Positions 1 through 7,939 of a DNA stretch of 42,270 nt are shown here, piece after piece; position 1 is the stretch's first letter, and each line of letters starts with the position of its first letter. The stretch is from DASXRA01 sp036558905 (GTDB lineage Bacteria; Actinomycetota; Actinomycetes; Mycobacteriales; Jatrophihabitantaceae), in the NCBI GenBank assembly GCA_036558905.1, contig DATBER010000144.1, positions 1 through 42,270 of the forward strand. Reading direction: 5' to 3'. Below the pieces are notes generated by a model. The model did no database searches. It had not been told where the DNA came from and was given only the letters and a program-made list of their open reading frames with translations. A program made the position numbers and the translations under genes.

Positions 1-60
1 GGCGACCCGGTCGAGGTTCTCGAACAGATCGACGCCCCGGACGGTCCACCCCGCCCGGCT
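1..60 (-). CDS. Edge fragment of an unidentified leftward gene (uncertain)
   Basis: Read leftward in the frame with codons at 58-60, 55-57 and so on, this stretch gives SRAGWTVRGVDLFENLDRVA. Codon-position GC is high at position 3 (19 of 20) and lowest at position 2, as expected for a coding frame in GC-rich DNA. The complementary rightward frame also stays open and stops at TAG 67-69, but its GC-rich position is codon position 1. No ATG, GTG or TTG start lies in the leftward frame before an upstream stop at 151-153. The 5' end may have been removed by the inverted-repeat element that begins at 67, or the reading may be spurious. No family is recognised. Confidence 0.3.
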
Positions 61-66
61 ACCGCC

Positions 67-230
67 TAGGCCGTGTCTGGCAAATCCCGCTCGTCGCGAG
101 CGGCGGCCAGGTCCGCGAGATTCAAGGACGCGGAGGAGGCCATAGCAGCGCTATGGACGATGACGAGGACGCCGCAGATCGCGTGCCTGGCCGCCGCGCA
201 GCAGAGCATGGAATTGCCAGACACGGCCTA
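67..230. mobile_element. MITE-like 164-bp inverted-repeat element
   Basis: A perfect 17-bp inverted repeat, TAGGCCGTGTCTGGCAA (67-83) and its complement (214-230), bounds the element. The outer TA on each side could be a TA target duplication, leaving 15-bp terminal repeats. Inside are a second complementary pair (100-111 with 186-197, GCGGCGGCCAGG) and a central hairpin (140-146 with 150-156, CCATAGC), so the whole unit can fold into one long imperfect hairpin. There is no transposase frame. The right terminus supplies the TAG stop of the aminotransferase. The ends resemble those of DDE-transposase IS elements, but no family can be assigned by eye. Confidence 0.7.
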
Positions 231-1382
231 TCGCTCGTGGGCGGCCAGCCAGTCGCCCAGGATGTCGACGGCGGCCGCGATCTCGTCGGTGTCGCCGGCG
301 AACGACATCCGGATGAACTTGCCGCCGTCGACGGTGTCGAAGTCGATGCCGGGCGCGACGGCCACGCCCGTCTCGGTCAGCAGCCGGGCGCCGAGGGCCA
401 GCGAGTCGGACGTCCAGCGCGAGACGTCGGCGTAGATGTAGAACGCGCCGTCGGCCGGGGCCAGCCGGTCCAGGCCGATCTTGGGCAGCCGCTCGAGCAG
501 CAGCTCGCGGTTGGCCCGGTACCGGGCCACGTTTGCGTCGAGCTCGTCGTATGCGTCGAAGGCCGACACAGCGGCGTACTGGGCCAGCGTCGGCGGGCAC
601 AACGCGAAGTTCGACGCCAGCCGGTCGACCGAGTCGAGCAGTTCCGGTGGGCACAGCAGCCAGCCCAGTCGCCAGCCGGTCATGGAGAAGTACTTGGAGA
701 ACGAGTTGACGACGATGGCGTTGCGGCTGGTCGCCCAGGCGCACGCCGGCGAGCCGCTGTAGGTGATGCCGTGGTAGATCTCGTCGCTGATCAGCCGGAC
801 GTCGTTCGCGTCGCACCACGCCGCGAGGCCGGCCAGCTCGTCCGCCGTCACCATCGTGCCGGTCGGGTTGGCCGGGCTGGCCACCACGAGGCCGGCCGGA
901 CGTTCGGGCAGCGCGTCCAGGGCGGCCACCGTCGGCTGGAAGCGCGTCTCGGGACCGCACGGCAGTTCGACCACCCGGCAGCCCAGCGCGGTGAGCACGT
1001 TGCGGTAGGCGGGGTAGCCCGGGCGCGCCAGGGCCACGACGTCGCCCGGCTCGAACGCGGCCAGGAACGCCAACAGGAACCCGCCGGACGATCCGGTGGT
1101 GGCCACCACGTCGTTGCGGAGGATGTCCAGGTCGTACCAGCGGCGGTAGTGCCCGGCGATGGCGTCGCGAAGCTCGGGGATGCCGAGCTGGGACGTGTAC
1201 CCGATGCGGTTGGCGTCGAGCGCTTGGTGGGCGGCCGCCCGCACCGTCGAGGGTGCCGGCGTACCGGGTTGGCCGGCGTTGAGCATGTACACCGGCAACC
1301 CAGCGTCGCGGCGGGCGAGCGCGGCCTCGAACACCCGCATCGCGTAGAACGGCGGCACCTGGCCGCGCTGCGAGACCTTCAC
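228..1382 (-). CDS. Class I/II PLP-dependent aminotransferase
   Basis: Fold-type I aminotransferase of about 384 residues, expected to be cytosolic and to transfer an amino group between an amino acid and a 2-oxo acid; the substrate cannot be told. It has an ASPANPTG motif near residue 170, the cofactor-binding Asp in SDEIYHG near 200, the Schiff-base Lys in NSFSKYFSMTGWRLGW near 230, and a C-terminal FIRMSF arginine. I chose the GTG at 1382 because its GTGA overlaps the TGA of the upstream DUF2087 gene (1379-1381) and GGTGG lies about 7 nt before it. An ATG at 1397 is the alternative. The stop codon lies inside the right terminal repeat of the MITE-like element. The gene is translationally coupled to DUF2087. 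Confidence 0.9.
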   Translation of the reverse strand: MKVSQRGQVPPFYAMRVFEAALARRDAGLPVYMLNAGQPGTPAPSTVRAAAHQALDANRIGYTSQLGIPELRDAIAGHYRRWYDLDILRNDVVATTGSSGGFLLAFLAAFEPGDVVALARPGYPAYRNVLTALGCRVVELPCGPETRFQPTVAALDALPERPAGLVVASPANPTGTMVTADELAGLAAWCDANDVRLISDEIYHGITYSGSPACAWATSRNAIVVNSFSKYFSMTGWRLGWLLCPPELLDSVDRLASNFALCPPTLAQYAAVSAFDAYDELDANVARYRANRELLLERLPKIGLDRLAPADGAFYIYADVSRWTSDSLALGARLLTETGVAVAPGIDFDTVDGGKFIRMSFAGDTDEIAAAVDILGDWLAAHER

Positions 1383-1675
1383 AGGACGTCCACCCATCCG
1401 CCGGTCCGCCAGTACTGGCCGTTCTCGCGGCTGAGCAGCCCCTCGTCGATCAGGTAACGGCGCAGTGCGGCGAAGTCGTCGTGGTAGACGCGCAGCACGG
1501 CGTTGACCTGTGCCTCGGAGTAGCGCATGCCGGGCTCGAACCGGGTGGCCAGGTAGTCGAGGACGATGCGTCGCTTGGCGCCGGCTCGGGGCATCACGTG
1601 CAGCCGTCCGTCGCCGAGGTACGCGCGCAGAACCTTCTGCACGGCTGGATCACTGACCCCGAAATCGTCGCTCAC
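1379..1675 (-). CDS. DUF2087 domain-containing protein
   Basis: Small protein of about 98 residues matching DUF2087. It shows the conserved AGAKRRIVLDYLATRFEPG, then YSEAQVNAVL and the C-terminal DDFAALRRYLIDEGLL. Elsewhere the domain occurs alone or fused to winged-helix regulators, and its biochemical role is unknown. The GTG at 1675 is preferred over the ATG at 1678 because TAACTT (1683-1688) lies exactly 7 nt upstream, which fits a leaderless start. That box overlaps the TAA stop of the methyltransferase gene before it. The gene overlaps the following aminotransferase by 4 nt, so the two are probably co-translated. Confidence 0.85.
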   Translation of the reverse strand: MSDDFGVSDPAVQKVLRAYLGDGRLHVMPRAGAKRRIVLDYLATRFEPGMRYSEAQVNAVLRVYHDDFAALRRYLIDEGLLSRENGQYWRTGGWVDVL

Positions 1676-1682
1676 CATCCAG

Positions 1683-1688
1683 AAGTTA
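1683..1688 (-). promoter_or_regulatory. Putative -10 box (TAACTT), leaderless DUF2087 mRNA
   Basis: TAACTT ends 7 nt before the GTG at 1675, and no Shine-Dalgarno site lies between. It overlaps the TAA stop of the upstream methyltransferase. Inferred from position and the window-wide pattern. Confidence 0.45.
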
Positions 1689-2825
1689 GTCGACGCACAC
1701 GAGGCTCCACGGGCGTCCCTGCATGCGGGTCATGACGAGGGTGGCCTTACGCCCGTGGCCGGTCAGCTTGAGCCGATGGTGCAGCTGCTCGACGTTGCCG
1801 GCCAGCCCCCGGCGGCGGATGTCGACGGCGCCGATGTCCAGGGCGCGCAGCCGGGCGGCGAGCAGTTTCTCCTTCCAGGGCGCCGATTCGAGCACGCGCA
1901 GGGTGCGCGCGAATGGCGTGTGCACGGGGCGGTCGGCCGCCAGGAACGCGATGTGCTCGTCGATCTTCCAGGTGCCGGTGAGCCGGGCCAGCTCCTCGAC
2001 CAGGCCGGCCCGCGTGATCGCCGGGTTGGGGTCGAGCAGGTACGCGGCCGGCTCGCCGACCCGACCGGAGCCGCCGCCGTCGGGCGTCAGCGTGTCGCCG
2101 CCGGGCAGGATCGTCGCGCGCCGGCTCGTGGTGGCCAGGGCCGGCGACCAGATCGCCGCCTCCTTGAGCTCGCGCCGGTCGGCGACGAATTCGACCTCCC
2201 AGCCGTCCGGGACGGATGCCCGGTCCAGCCCGGGGGCCAGCTTGACCCCGACGGCCGGCACCCGGTCGGCCAGGGCGAGGCACCAGTCCAGTGGCGGTTC
2301 GCTGTCGCCGGTGCGCAGCCGCCGGGTGGACGTGCGGCGGGTCGGGTCGACGAAGGCGGCGTCCACTGCGGACAGATCCACGTCGCGCACATCGGCCTGC
2401 TGCGTTCGGGCGGTCACTCCGTACGTCGCGGCATTGAGCTGCGCCATACGCAGGTGTACAGGGTCGACGTCGACGGCCAGGACGTCATGCCCGTCGGCCA
2501 GCGCGATCAGGTCGCCGCCGATGCCCGTGCACAGGTCGGCCAACCGGCTCCGGCCGGCGAACCGGACGGCGCGGTGCCGCGACACCACCTCGGCCGAGGC
2601 CTGCTCCAGACCGGCCCGGGTGAAGAACATCCGGTCCGCGCGGGTGAACTTCGCCCGGGCGGCCCGGCGCAGCTCGGCCTGGGTGAGCCCGGCGGCGACC
2701 AGCTCGCTCGGGTACCGCTGCCGCAACTCCGTGGCGAGGCGCAGCGATCCCAGGTCGTCCGCCCCGGACAGCTCGGCGAGCAGCGCCGCGCCGGGTGGCG
2801 ACAGGAGGGCGGCGAATTCGCTCAC
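1686..2825 (-). CDS. Class I SAM-dependent methyltransferase with THUMP-like C-terminal domain
   Basis: About 379 residues. An N-terminal helical region (around residues 1-90, containing AKFTRADRMFFTRAGLEQAS) is followed by a Rossmann methyltransferase core with motif I ADLCTGIGGDLIALA near residue 96, an acidic VDVDP after the next strand, and FVDPTRR as the motif IV-like site. The C-terminal third matches the THUMP-like domain that follows such cores in actinobacterial proteins. An RNA target is likely from the family but not shown. The first GTG is at 2834, but the GTG at 2825 sits 7 nt after TAGCGT and fits a leaderless start. It is divergent from the FUSC gene across a very short gap. 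Confidence 0.85.
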   Translation of the reverse strand: MSEFAALLSPPGAALLAELSGADDLGSLRLATELRQRYPSELVAAGLTQAELRRAARAKFTRADRMFFTRAGLEQASAEVVSRHRAVRFAGRSRLADLCTGIGGDLIALADGHDVLAVDVDPVHLRMAQLNAATYGVTARTQQADVRDVDLSAVDAAFVDPTRRTSTRRLRTGDSEPPLDWCLALADRVPAVGVKLAPGLDRASVPDGWEVEFVADRRELKEAAIWSPALATTSRRATILPGGDTLTPDGGGSGRVGEPAAYLLDPNPAITRAGLVEELARLTGTWKIDEHIAFLAADRPVHTPFARTLRVLESAPWKEKLLAARLRALDIGAVDIRRRGLAGNVEQLHHRLKLTGHGRKATLVMTRMQGRPWSLVCVD

Positions 2826-2832
2826 CACAGGC

Positions 2833-2838
2833 ACGCTA
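2833..2838 (-). promoter_or_regulatory. Putative -10 box (TAGCGT), methyltransferase gene
   Basis: TAGCGT ends 7 nt before the GTG at 2825 on the reverse strand. Together with the box at 2846-2851 it forms a back-to-back promoter pair between divergent genes. Confidence 0.45.
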
Positions 2839-2845
2839 GCGGCTC

Positions 2846-2851
2846 TACCGT
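2846..2851 (+). promoter_or_regulatory. Putative -10 box (TACCGT), FUSC gene
   Basis: TACCGT ends 6 nt before the GTG at 2858, with no Shine-Dalgarno site between. Inferred leaderless promoter; its -35 region would lie in the divergent gene. Confidence 0.45.
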
Positions 2852-2857
2852 GTTGCC

Positions 2858-4999
2858 GTGACGTTCAGGGACTGGTTGCCGGTCTGGTCGAAACCGGCGT
2901 TCCTGCGCGCCGTTCGCGCCACCATCGTCGTGCCGGGTCTGTTCGCCATCGCCTACGAAGTGGTCGGCAACCTGCAGATGGCGACGTTCGCGGCGTTCGG
3001 CGGATTCGCCACCCTCGTGCTCGCCTCGTTCGGCGGCACCCGCCGGGACAAGCTGATCGCCCACCTCGGCCTGGCCGTGGCCGGCAGCCTGCTGCTGATC
3101 ATCGGCACCGCGGTCAACGCGAATACCGCCCTGGCCGCGTGCACCACCCTGGTGGTGGGCTTCGTCGTGCTGTTCGCCGGGGTCAGCGGGCCGAACGGCG
3201 CGTCGGGCGGGGCGGCCGCCATGCTCGCGTACGTGCTGCCGGCGGCGTCCCCCGGCACGAACGCCATGATCCCGGACCGGTTGGCCGGCTGGTGGCTGGC
3301 CTCGGCGGCCGGCACGATCGCGGTGCTGGTGCTCTCGCCCCGGCCCCCCGGCGACCAGCTGCGCGCCGCCGCCGCCCGGGTGGCCGACGCCCTGGCCGCC
3401 CAGCTGTCCGGCGCGCTGGACGGCGACGTCCGGCCCGAGCTGCGCAAGGAGGCGGTCGACGCCAAGCGCGCGCTGATGTCGACGTTCACTGCCACCCCGT
3501 ACCGGCCGACCGGTCTGGCCACCACCGACCGGGCCCTCGAGAGCCTGGTCGGCCTGCTCGAGTGGTGCGGGTCGGTGATCAACGACAGCCTGTCCGAGTA
3601 CATGGACCTGTGCACGACGCTGCGCGCGCCGGTGGAGCGCGAGCTGCTCGTCACGACCGCCGACGTGCTGCGCGACGTGGGGGCGATGCTGCGGGGCGAG
3701 CACGGCCGCCCCGATGTCGATCGGCTCAACGCCCGGCTGATCGAAAGCGTGACCCACCTGCACGAGCTGAACCCGAGCGATGTCGACTACAGCGAGGCTG
3801 TACATCTGTCGTTCCATGCGCGCACGGTGGCGGTCACGACCGTGCAGACGGCTAACGACGCGCTGATCGCTACTCGGATGGCCGACTCCGACACGATCGC
3901 CGCGCAGCGCCTGCGCTGGGCGGGCGGCCGACCGGTCGGCGGAAGCCTGACCGAGGTCCGCCGGCTCGTCGCCGGGCACGCCGGTCTTCGCTCGGTCTGG
4001 TTCCTGAACAGTGTCCGCGGCGCCATCGCGCTGGCCGCCGCGGTGGCCGTCGCCGATCTGACCGATGTGCAGCACGGATTCTGGGTGGTGCTCGGCACGC
4101 TGTCGGTGCTGCGCACCAACGCCGCGTCGACCGGCTCGACCGCGCTGCGCGCGCTGCTCGGCACCGTACTCGGCTTCGCCGTCGGCGGACTGCTCATCGT
4201 GGCGATCGGCACGAGCCACGCGGCGCTGTGGACGGCGTTGCCGGTGGCGGTCTTCGTTGCCGCCTACGCGCCGGGCACGGCGCCGTTCGCGATCGGGCAG
4301 GCGGCCTTCACGGTGGTCGTGTCGGTGCTGTTCAACCTGTTGGTGCCCGAGGGCTGGAAGATCGGCGTGGTGCGGATCGAGGACGTCGCCATCGGCTGCG
4401 CGGTCAGCCTGGTGGCCGGCGCCCTGTTCTGGCCACGGGGGGCCGGCGCGGTGGTCGGCGACGACCTGGCCGACGCGTTCCGGCTGGGCGCGGCCTACCT
4501 GACCCAGGCGGTGCGCTGGGCGCTGGGGCTGGGGCACGAGCTGCCCCGGTCGGCGCCGGCGGTCACGGCGGGCATCCGGCTCGACGACGCGCTGCGCGGG
4601 TACCTGGCCGAGCAGGGCTCCAAGCGGATGCCGAAGAACGACCTGTGGCGGCTGGTGATCGGGGCCACCCGGCTCCGGCTGACCGCGCACTCGCTGGCCG
4701 GGTTGCCCAACCCGTCCCCCAACGGTGACCCGGTGCGAGGCGAGCTGGGCGAACGCGCCGACATCGTCGCGGCCTGGTTCGACCGGCTGGCCGCCTACAT
4801 CGACCCGCACACGAACGGCACCCGCGCGCCGCTCGAAGTGCCGGTGCTCAACCGGCTGGCGACCGAGAGCCCGAACAGCTACCACTACTGCACGCTGTGG
4901 GTCGACGAGCATCTGCAGCACATCACCCCGCACATGGCCGAGCTGATCACCCCGGCCGAAGAGGTGGCCGTTCAGCGCAGAAAGCCCTGGTGGCGCTAG
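2858..4999 (+). CDS. FUSC family inner-membrane protein (aromatic acid exporter-like)
   Basis: A 713-residue membrane protein of the FUSC/YccS-like family. It has two clusters of transmembrane helices (about residues 15-155 and 385-530), each followed by a cytoplasmic helical domain. The second cluster contains the family signature around LTDVQHGFWVVLGTLSVLRTN. Members are proposed exporters of aromatic or other organic acids driven by the proton gradient; the substrate here is unknown. Start is GTG 2858. The TAG stop shares a CTAG with the stop of the convergent decarboxylase (4996-4999). Confidence 0.88.
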   Translation: MTFRDWLPVWSKPAFLRAVRATIVVPGLFAIAYEVVGNLQMATFAAFGGFATLVLASFGGTRRDKLIAHLGLAVAGSLLLIIGTAVNANTALAACTTLVVGFVVLFAGVSGPNGASGGAAAMLAYVLPAASPGTNAMIPDRLAGWWLASAAGTIAVLVLSPRPPGDQLRAAAARVADALAAQLSGALDGDVRPELRKEAVDAKRALMSTFTATPYRPTGLATTDRALESLVGLLEWCGSVINDSLSEYMDLCTTLRAPVERELLVTTADVLRDVGAMLRGEHGRPDVDRLNARLIESVTHLHELNPSDVDYSEAVHLSFHARTVAVTTVQTANDALIATRMADSDTIAAQRLRWAGGRPVGGSLTEVRRLVAGHAGLRSVWFLNSVRGAIALAAAVAVADLTDVQHGFWVVLGTLSVLRTNAASTGSTALRALLGTVLGFAVGGLLIVAIGTSHAALWTALPVAVFVAAYAPGTAPFAIGQAAFTVVVSVLFNLLVPEGWKIGVVRIEDVAIGCAVSLVAGALFWPRGAGAVVGDDLADAFRLGAAYLTQAVRWALGLGHELPRSAPAVTAGIRLDDALRGYLAEQGSKRMPKNDLWRLVIGATRLRLTAHSLAGLPNPSPNGDPVRGELGERADIVAAWFDRLAAYIDPHTNGTRAPLEVPVLNRLATESPNSYHYCTLWVDEHLQHITPHMAELITPAEEVAVQRRKPWWR

Positions 5000-6369
5000 A
5001 GACCCGCCAGGACGGCGCGGATCGCGGCCACCGACCGGTCGACGTCGGCCTCGGTGGTCGACCAGTTCGACACCGAGATCCGGGCGGCCACCTCGCCCTG
5101 CCACACCGTGCCGCCGAACCAGCAGGTGCCCTCGGCCTGGGCGCCGGCCACGACCCGTCGGGTCACGTCGTCCGAGTCGCGGAAGCGCACCACGACCTGG
5201 TTGAGCACGACGTCGTTGAGCACCGTCACACCGTCGATCGCGGACAGCTGCTCGGCGAAGCGTCGGGCGTGCGCGCAGCAGCGGTCGACCAGGTCGGCCA
5301 CGCCGGACCGGCCCAGCGTCCGCAGCGCCGTCCAGACGGTGAGCCCCCGGGCCCGCCGGGACATCTCCGGCACGTAGTCGGAGTTGTCGCGCTGCCCGTC
5401 CTGTTCGGGCTCCAGGTAGCTCGCGGTCAGCCGCAGGGGCGCCCGGTGCGCGTCCGGATGGGCGACGATGGTCAGCCCGGCGTCGTAGGGGACGTTGAGC
5501 CACTTGTGCGCGTCGGTCGTCCACGAGTCGGCCCGGTCCAGGCCGGCGACGAGCGGGCGCAGCGCCGGGCTGGCCGCCGCCCAGAGGCCGAAGGCTCCGT
5601 CGACGTGCACCCAGGCGCCGCGGTCGTGGGCCAGGTCGCTGATGTCGCCGACCGGGTCACACGCGCCGGAGTTCACGTTGCCGACCTGCGCGCACACGAT
5701 GGTCGGCCCGTCGCAGTCGGCCAGCACCGCGGCCAGCATCTCGGGGCGGAGCCGTCCCTGGGCGTCGGCCGGCACCTCGTGCACCGTGCCGTGCCCGAGG
5801 CCGAGCAGCCGCAGCGCCGAGTCGATCGTGACGTGCCGCTCGGCGCCCACCACCGCGTGCACCCGCGGCGCGCCCTGCAGCCCGTCGCGCTCGACGTCCC
5901 ATCCGGACTTGGCCAGCACGTGGTGGCGCGCGGCGGCCAGCCCGGTGAAGTTGGCCATCATCGCCCCGGTGGTGAAGCCGACCGTGGCGTCGGCCGGCAG
6001 CCCGAGGATGTCGAGCAGCCAGGCGGCGGCCACCTCTTCGACCACCGCGCCGGCCGGGCCCAGCACGTAGCCCCCGGCATTCATGTCGACGCCGGACGTG
6101 AGCCAGTCGGCGGCCACCGTCGCCGGCATCGCCCCGCCGACGACGAAGCCGAAGTAGCGCGGTCCGGTGCTGGCGAGCGAGCCGGCGTCCACGGCGTCGG
6201 CGAGCGCGGCGATGGCGGCCGCCGCGTCGGTCGGCCCGTCCGGGAGCGGCCCGCCGAGCAGTTGCTTCAGCTCGGCGACACCGGCCCGGGCCGGGACGGC
6301 GCGCTCGGCGATCCCGCGCTGATACTCGGTGATGCGGGCCGCGACGGCGGCGAGCAGTTCGTCGGTCAT
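4996..6369 (-). CDS. PLP-dependent group II decarboxylase (aromatic amino acid/glutamate decarboxylase-like)
   Basis: A 457-residue group II decarboxylase, expected to remove CO2 from an amino acid (aromatic, glutamate or 2,4-diaminobutyrate) to give an amine. Visible are the PLP-stacking His in ERHVTIDSA (about residue 179), the ring-nitrogen Asp in WVHVDGAFG (about 257), and the Schiff-base Lys in TTDAHKWLNVPYD (about 289). The open frame runs up to 6441, but residues before the Met at 6369 look non-coding and fall toward the hairpin at 6419-6466. The gene stands alone on its strand, downstream of the FAD oxidase and separated from it by that hairpin. The substrate cannot be told from the sequence. 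Confidence 0.88.
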   Translation of the reverse strand: MTDELLAAVAARITEYQRGIAERAVPARAGVAELKQLLGGPLPDGPTDAAAAIAALADAVDAGSLASTGPRYFGFVVGGAMPATVAADWLTSGVDMNAGGYVLGPAGAVVEEVAAAWLLDILGLPADATVGFTTGAMMANFTGLAAARHHVLAKSGWDVERDGLQGAPRVHAVVGAERHVTIDSALRLLGLGHGTVHEVPADAQGRLRPEMLAAVLADCDGPTIVCAQVGNVNSGACDPVGDISDLAHDRGAWVHVDGAFGLWAAASPALRPLVAGLDRADSWTTDAHKWLNVPYDAGLTIVAHPDAHRAPLRLTASYLEPEQDGQRDNSDYVPEMSRRARGLTVWTALRTLGRSGVADLVDRCCAHARRFAEQLSAIDGVTVLNDVVLNQVVVRFRDSDDVTRRVVAGAQAEGTCWFGGTVWQGEVAARISVSNWSTTEADVDRSVAAIRAVLAGL

Positions 6370-6418
6370 GGCATCCAGCCTGCGGCGTGATCGCCCCGGC
6401 GCGCAGCGGCCAATCTCG

Positions 6419-6466
6419 CGGTTTTGGTCACCGGGTCTCATATAACCGGCCCGGTGACCAAAACCG
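6419..6466. terminator. Strong hairpin between FAD oxidase and decarboxylase
   Basis: Perfect 17-bp arms CGGTTTTGGTCACCGGG (6419-6435) and complement (6450-6466) with a 14-nt loop. It lies 9 nt past the stop of the leftward oxidase gene, so a terminator is the simplest reading. No T-tract follows on the reverse strand, as is common in GC-rich actinobacteria. An operator role for the downstream decarboxylase is possible. Confidence 0.6.
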
Positions 6467-6474
6467 GAGTGGGC

Positions 6475-7872
6475 TCAGCTGCCGGACGGCACGATGTTCT
6501 GGTTGAGGCGAAAGACGTTCTCCGGGTCGAAGCGGTCCTTGACCTGGACGAGCCGGGCGTACGTCTCGGGCGGGTATGCCGCGCGAACCCGGTCGGCGTC
6601 GCCGATGAAGTTCACGTAGCTCTGCCCGGTCGAGAACGGTTCGAGGGCGGCGCCCAGATCACGGGCCCACGTGACGTTCTCGTCCGTGTCGTGCGGGCTC
6701 TCCCACCGGGTGGTGATGTTCCAGACGTACGGCGCGCCCCGTCCGGAGTACACCGAGTCGGCCGGCGCCACGTCGTCGATCGCGCCGCCCATGTGGTGGA
6801 TGTGGAACTCCGACGACAGCCCGGCCGGACGCCGGTCGAGGAACGGCTGGATCGTCGCGGTGAGGTCCGGACCCATCCGGGTGAGGAACCCGGACCGGAA
6901 GTAGTTCGCCACGCCCGGTCCCCACAGCGGGTCGAGCAGGCTCTGCAGGGCCACGTACGGCATCGGCCCGACCAGGTCGGCGAGCGGCGGCCCGAACTCC
7001 TTGAGCGGCTTGTAGAACCGCTCGCCGTCCTCGATGGCCCCGCCGTAGCAGCAAGCCACGATCGCGATCGGCTTGCCGTGCACCTCCGGCGGCAGGAACG
7101 GCAGCGGCGGCGCCGGCGCCAGCGCGACCAGCGAGTTGACCTCCGGCGGCTGGTTCGCGCTCCAGTCCTGGTAGAGCGCGAGCAGGTCCGCGGTGCTTTC
7201 GCCCGGGTAGAAGATCGGGCCGGCATACATCATCGGCCCGTGCTGGTGCAGCCGGTACTCGAACGACGTGACGATGCCGAAGTTGCCGCCGCCGCCGCGC
7301 AACGCCCAGAACAGGTCACGGTTCTCGTCGGCGCTGGCCCGCACCAGGGTGCCGTCGGCGGTCACGACGTCGGCGGCGATCAGGTTGTCGCAGGTGAGCC
7401 CGTGGGTACGGGCCAGGTGGCCGATGCCGCCGCCGAGCGTGAACCCGCCGATACCCGTGGTCGACACCAGCCCTCCGGTCGTCGCCAGTCCGAACGCCTG
7501 CGTCTCGTGGTCGAAGTCGTGCCACGTCGTCCCACCCTGGGCTCGCGCAGTGCGCGCCGCAACGTCGACGTGGATGCCCCTCATCGGCGACAGGTCGATG
7601 ACGATGCCGTCGTCGACCGTCGAGAAGCCGGCGATCGAGTGGCTACCGCCGCGTACCGCGACGGTCAGGCCCTGGCTGCGGGCGAAGCGCACCGCGGAGA
7701 TCACGTCGGCGGTGCCGGCACAGCGCACGACGATCGCCGGGCGCTTGTCGTGCATTCCGTTCCAGACGGCGCGGGCCGTGTCGTAGTCGGCGTCGCCGGG
7801 TACGACGGCGGTACCGCGCAGGGACTCGCGCAGCTCGCTCACCGTGGCGTCGCCAAGCACAGTTGTGCTCAT
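6475..7872 (-). CDS. FAD-binding oxidoreductase, berberine bridge enzyme-like
   Basis: A 465-residue PCMH-type flavoprotein (FAD_binding_4 plus C-terminal BBE domain). VRGGSHSIAGFS carries the His (about residue 78) that forms the covalent flavin bond. The second, cysteinyl flavin link of bicovalent members is not seen: the loop reads GLVSTTGIGGF, with Thr where Cys would be, so attachment is probably single. The C-terminus VKDRFDPENVFRLNQNI is typical of the BBE domain. Members oxidise alcohols, sugars or secondary metabolites using O2. A GGGGAG ribosome-binding site precedes the ATG by 7 nt. The AfsR-like regulator gene lies directly upstream, with a heptamer direct repeat in the gap. Confidence 0.9.
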   Translation of the reverse strand: MSTTVLGDATVSELRESLRGTAVVPGDADYDTARAVWNGMHDKRPAIVVRCAGTADVISAVRFARSQGLTVAVRGGSHSIAGFSTVDDGIVIDLSPMRGIHVDVAARTARAQGGTTWHDFDHETQAFGLATTGGLVSTTGIGGFTLGGGIGHLARTHGLTCDNLIAADVVTADGTLVRASADENRDLFWALRGGGGNFGIVTSFEYRLHQHGPMMYAGPIFYPGESTADLLALYQDWSANQPPEVNSLVALAPAPPLPFLPPEVHGKPIAIVACCYGGAIEDGERFYKPLKEFGPPLADLVGPMPYVALQSLLDPLWGPGVANYFRSGFLTRMGPDLTATIQPFLDRRPAGLSSEFHIHHMGGAIDDVAPADSVYSGRGAPYVWNITTRWESPHDTDENVTWARDLGAALEPFSTGQSYVNFIGDADRVRAAYPPETYARLVQVKDRFDPENVFRLNQNIVPSGS

Positions 7873-7905
7873 GGTTGTCTCCCCATCTCGCTTGTGGTGC
7901 CGCCC

Positions 7906-7911
7906 TGTCTA
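7906..7911 (-). promoter_or_regulatory. Candidate -10 box of the FAD oxidase promoter
   Basis: TAGACA on the reverse strand lies about 10 nt downstream of the nearer CTGTAAG heptamer, close to the spacing seen in SARP-activated promoters. The match to TATAAT is weak. Confidence 0.3.
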
Positions 7912-7921
7912 GTCAGCCGCT

Positions 7922-7939
7922 CTTACAGGCGACTTACAG
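7922..7939 (-). promoter_or_regulatory. SARP-type direct repeat CTGTAAG-N4-CTGTAAG
   Basis: Two identical heptamers (reverse strand 7933-7939 and 7922-7928) are spaced 4 nt apart, an exact 11-bp period. This is the layout of SARP binding sites, where heptamer direct repeats one helical turn apart replace the -35 box. The upstream copy contains the TAA stop of the SARP gene itself. It lies about 50 nt before the start of the FAD oxidase. Confidence 0.55.

Noticed and set aside
1..69. Rightward reading ending in TAG at 67-69
   Set aside because: GC content peaks at codon position 1 instead of position 3, which favours the opposite strand; kept only as an alternative.
2822..5524. A 900-residue open frame on the reverse strand
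   Set aside because: It lies antisense to the FUSC gene, is rich in Arg/Gly/Gln/His repeats with no domain, and is explained by few stop codons in GC-rich DNA.
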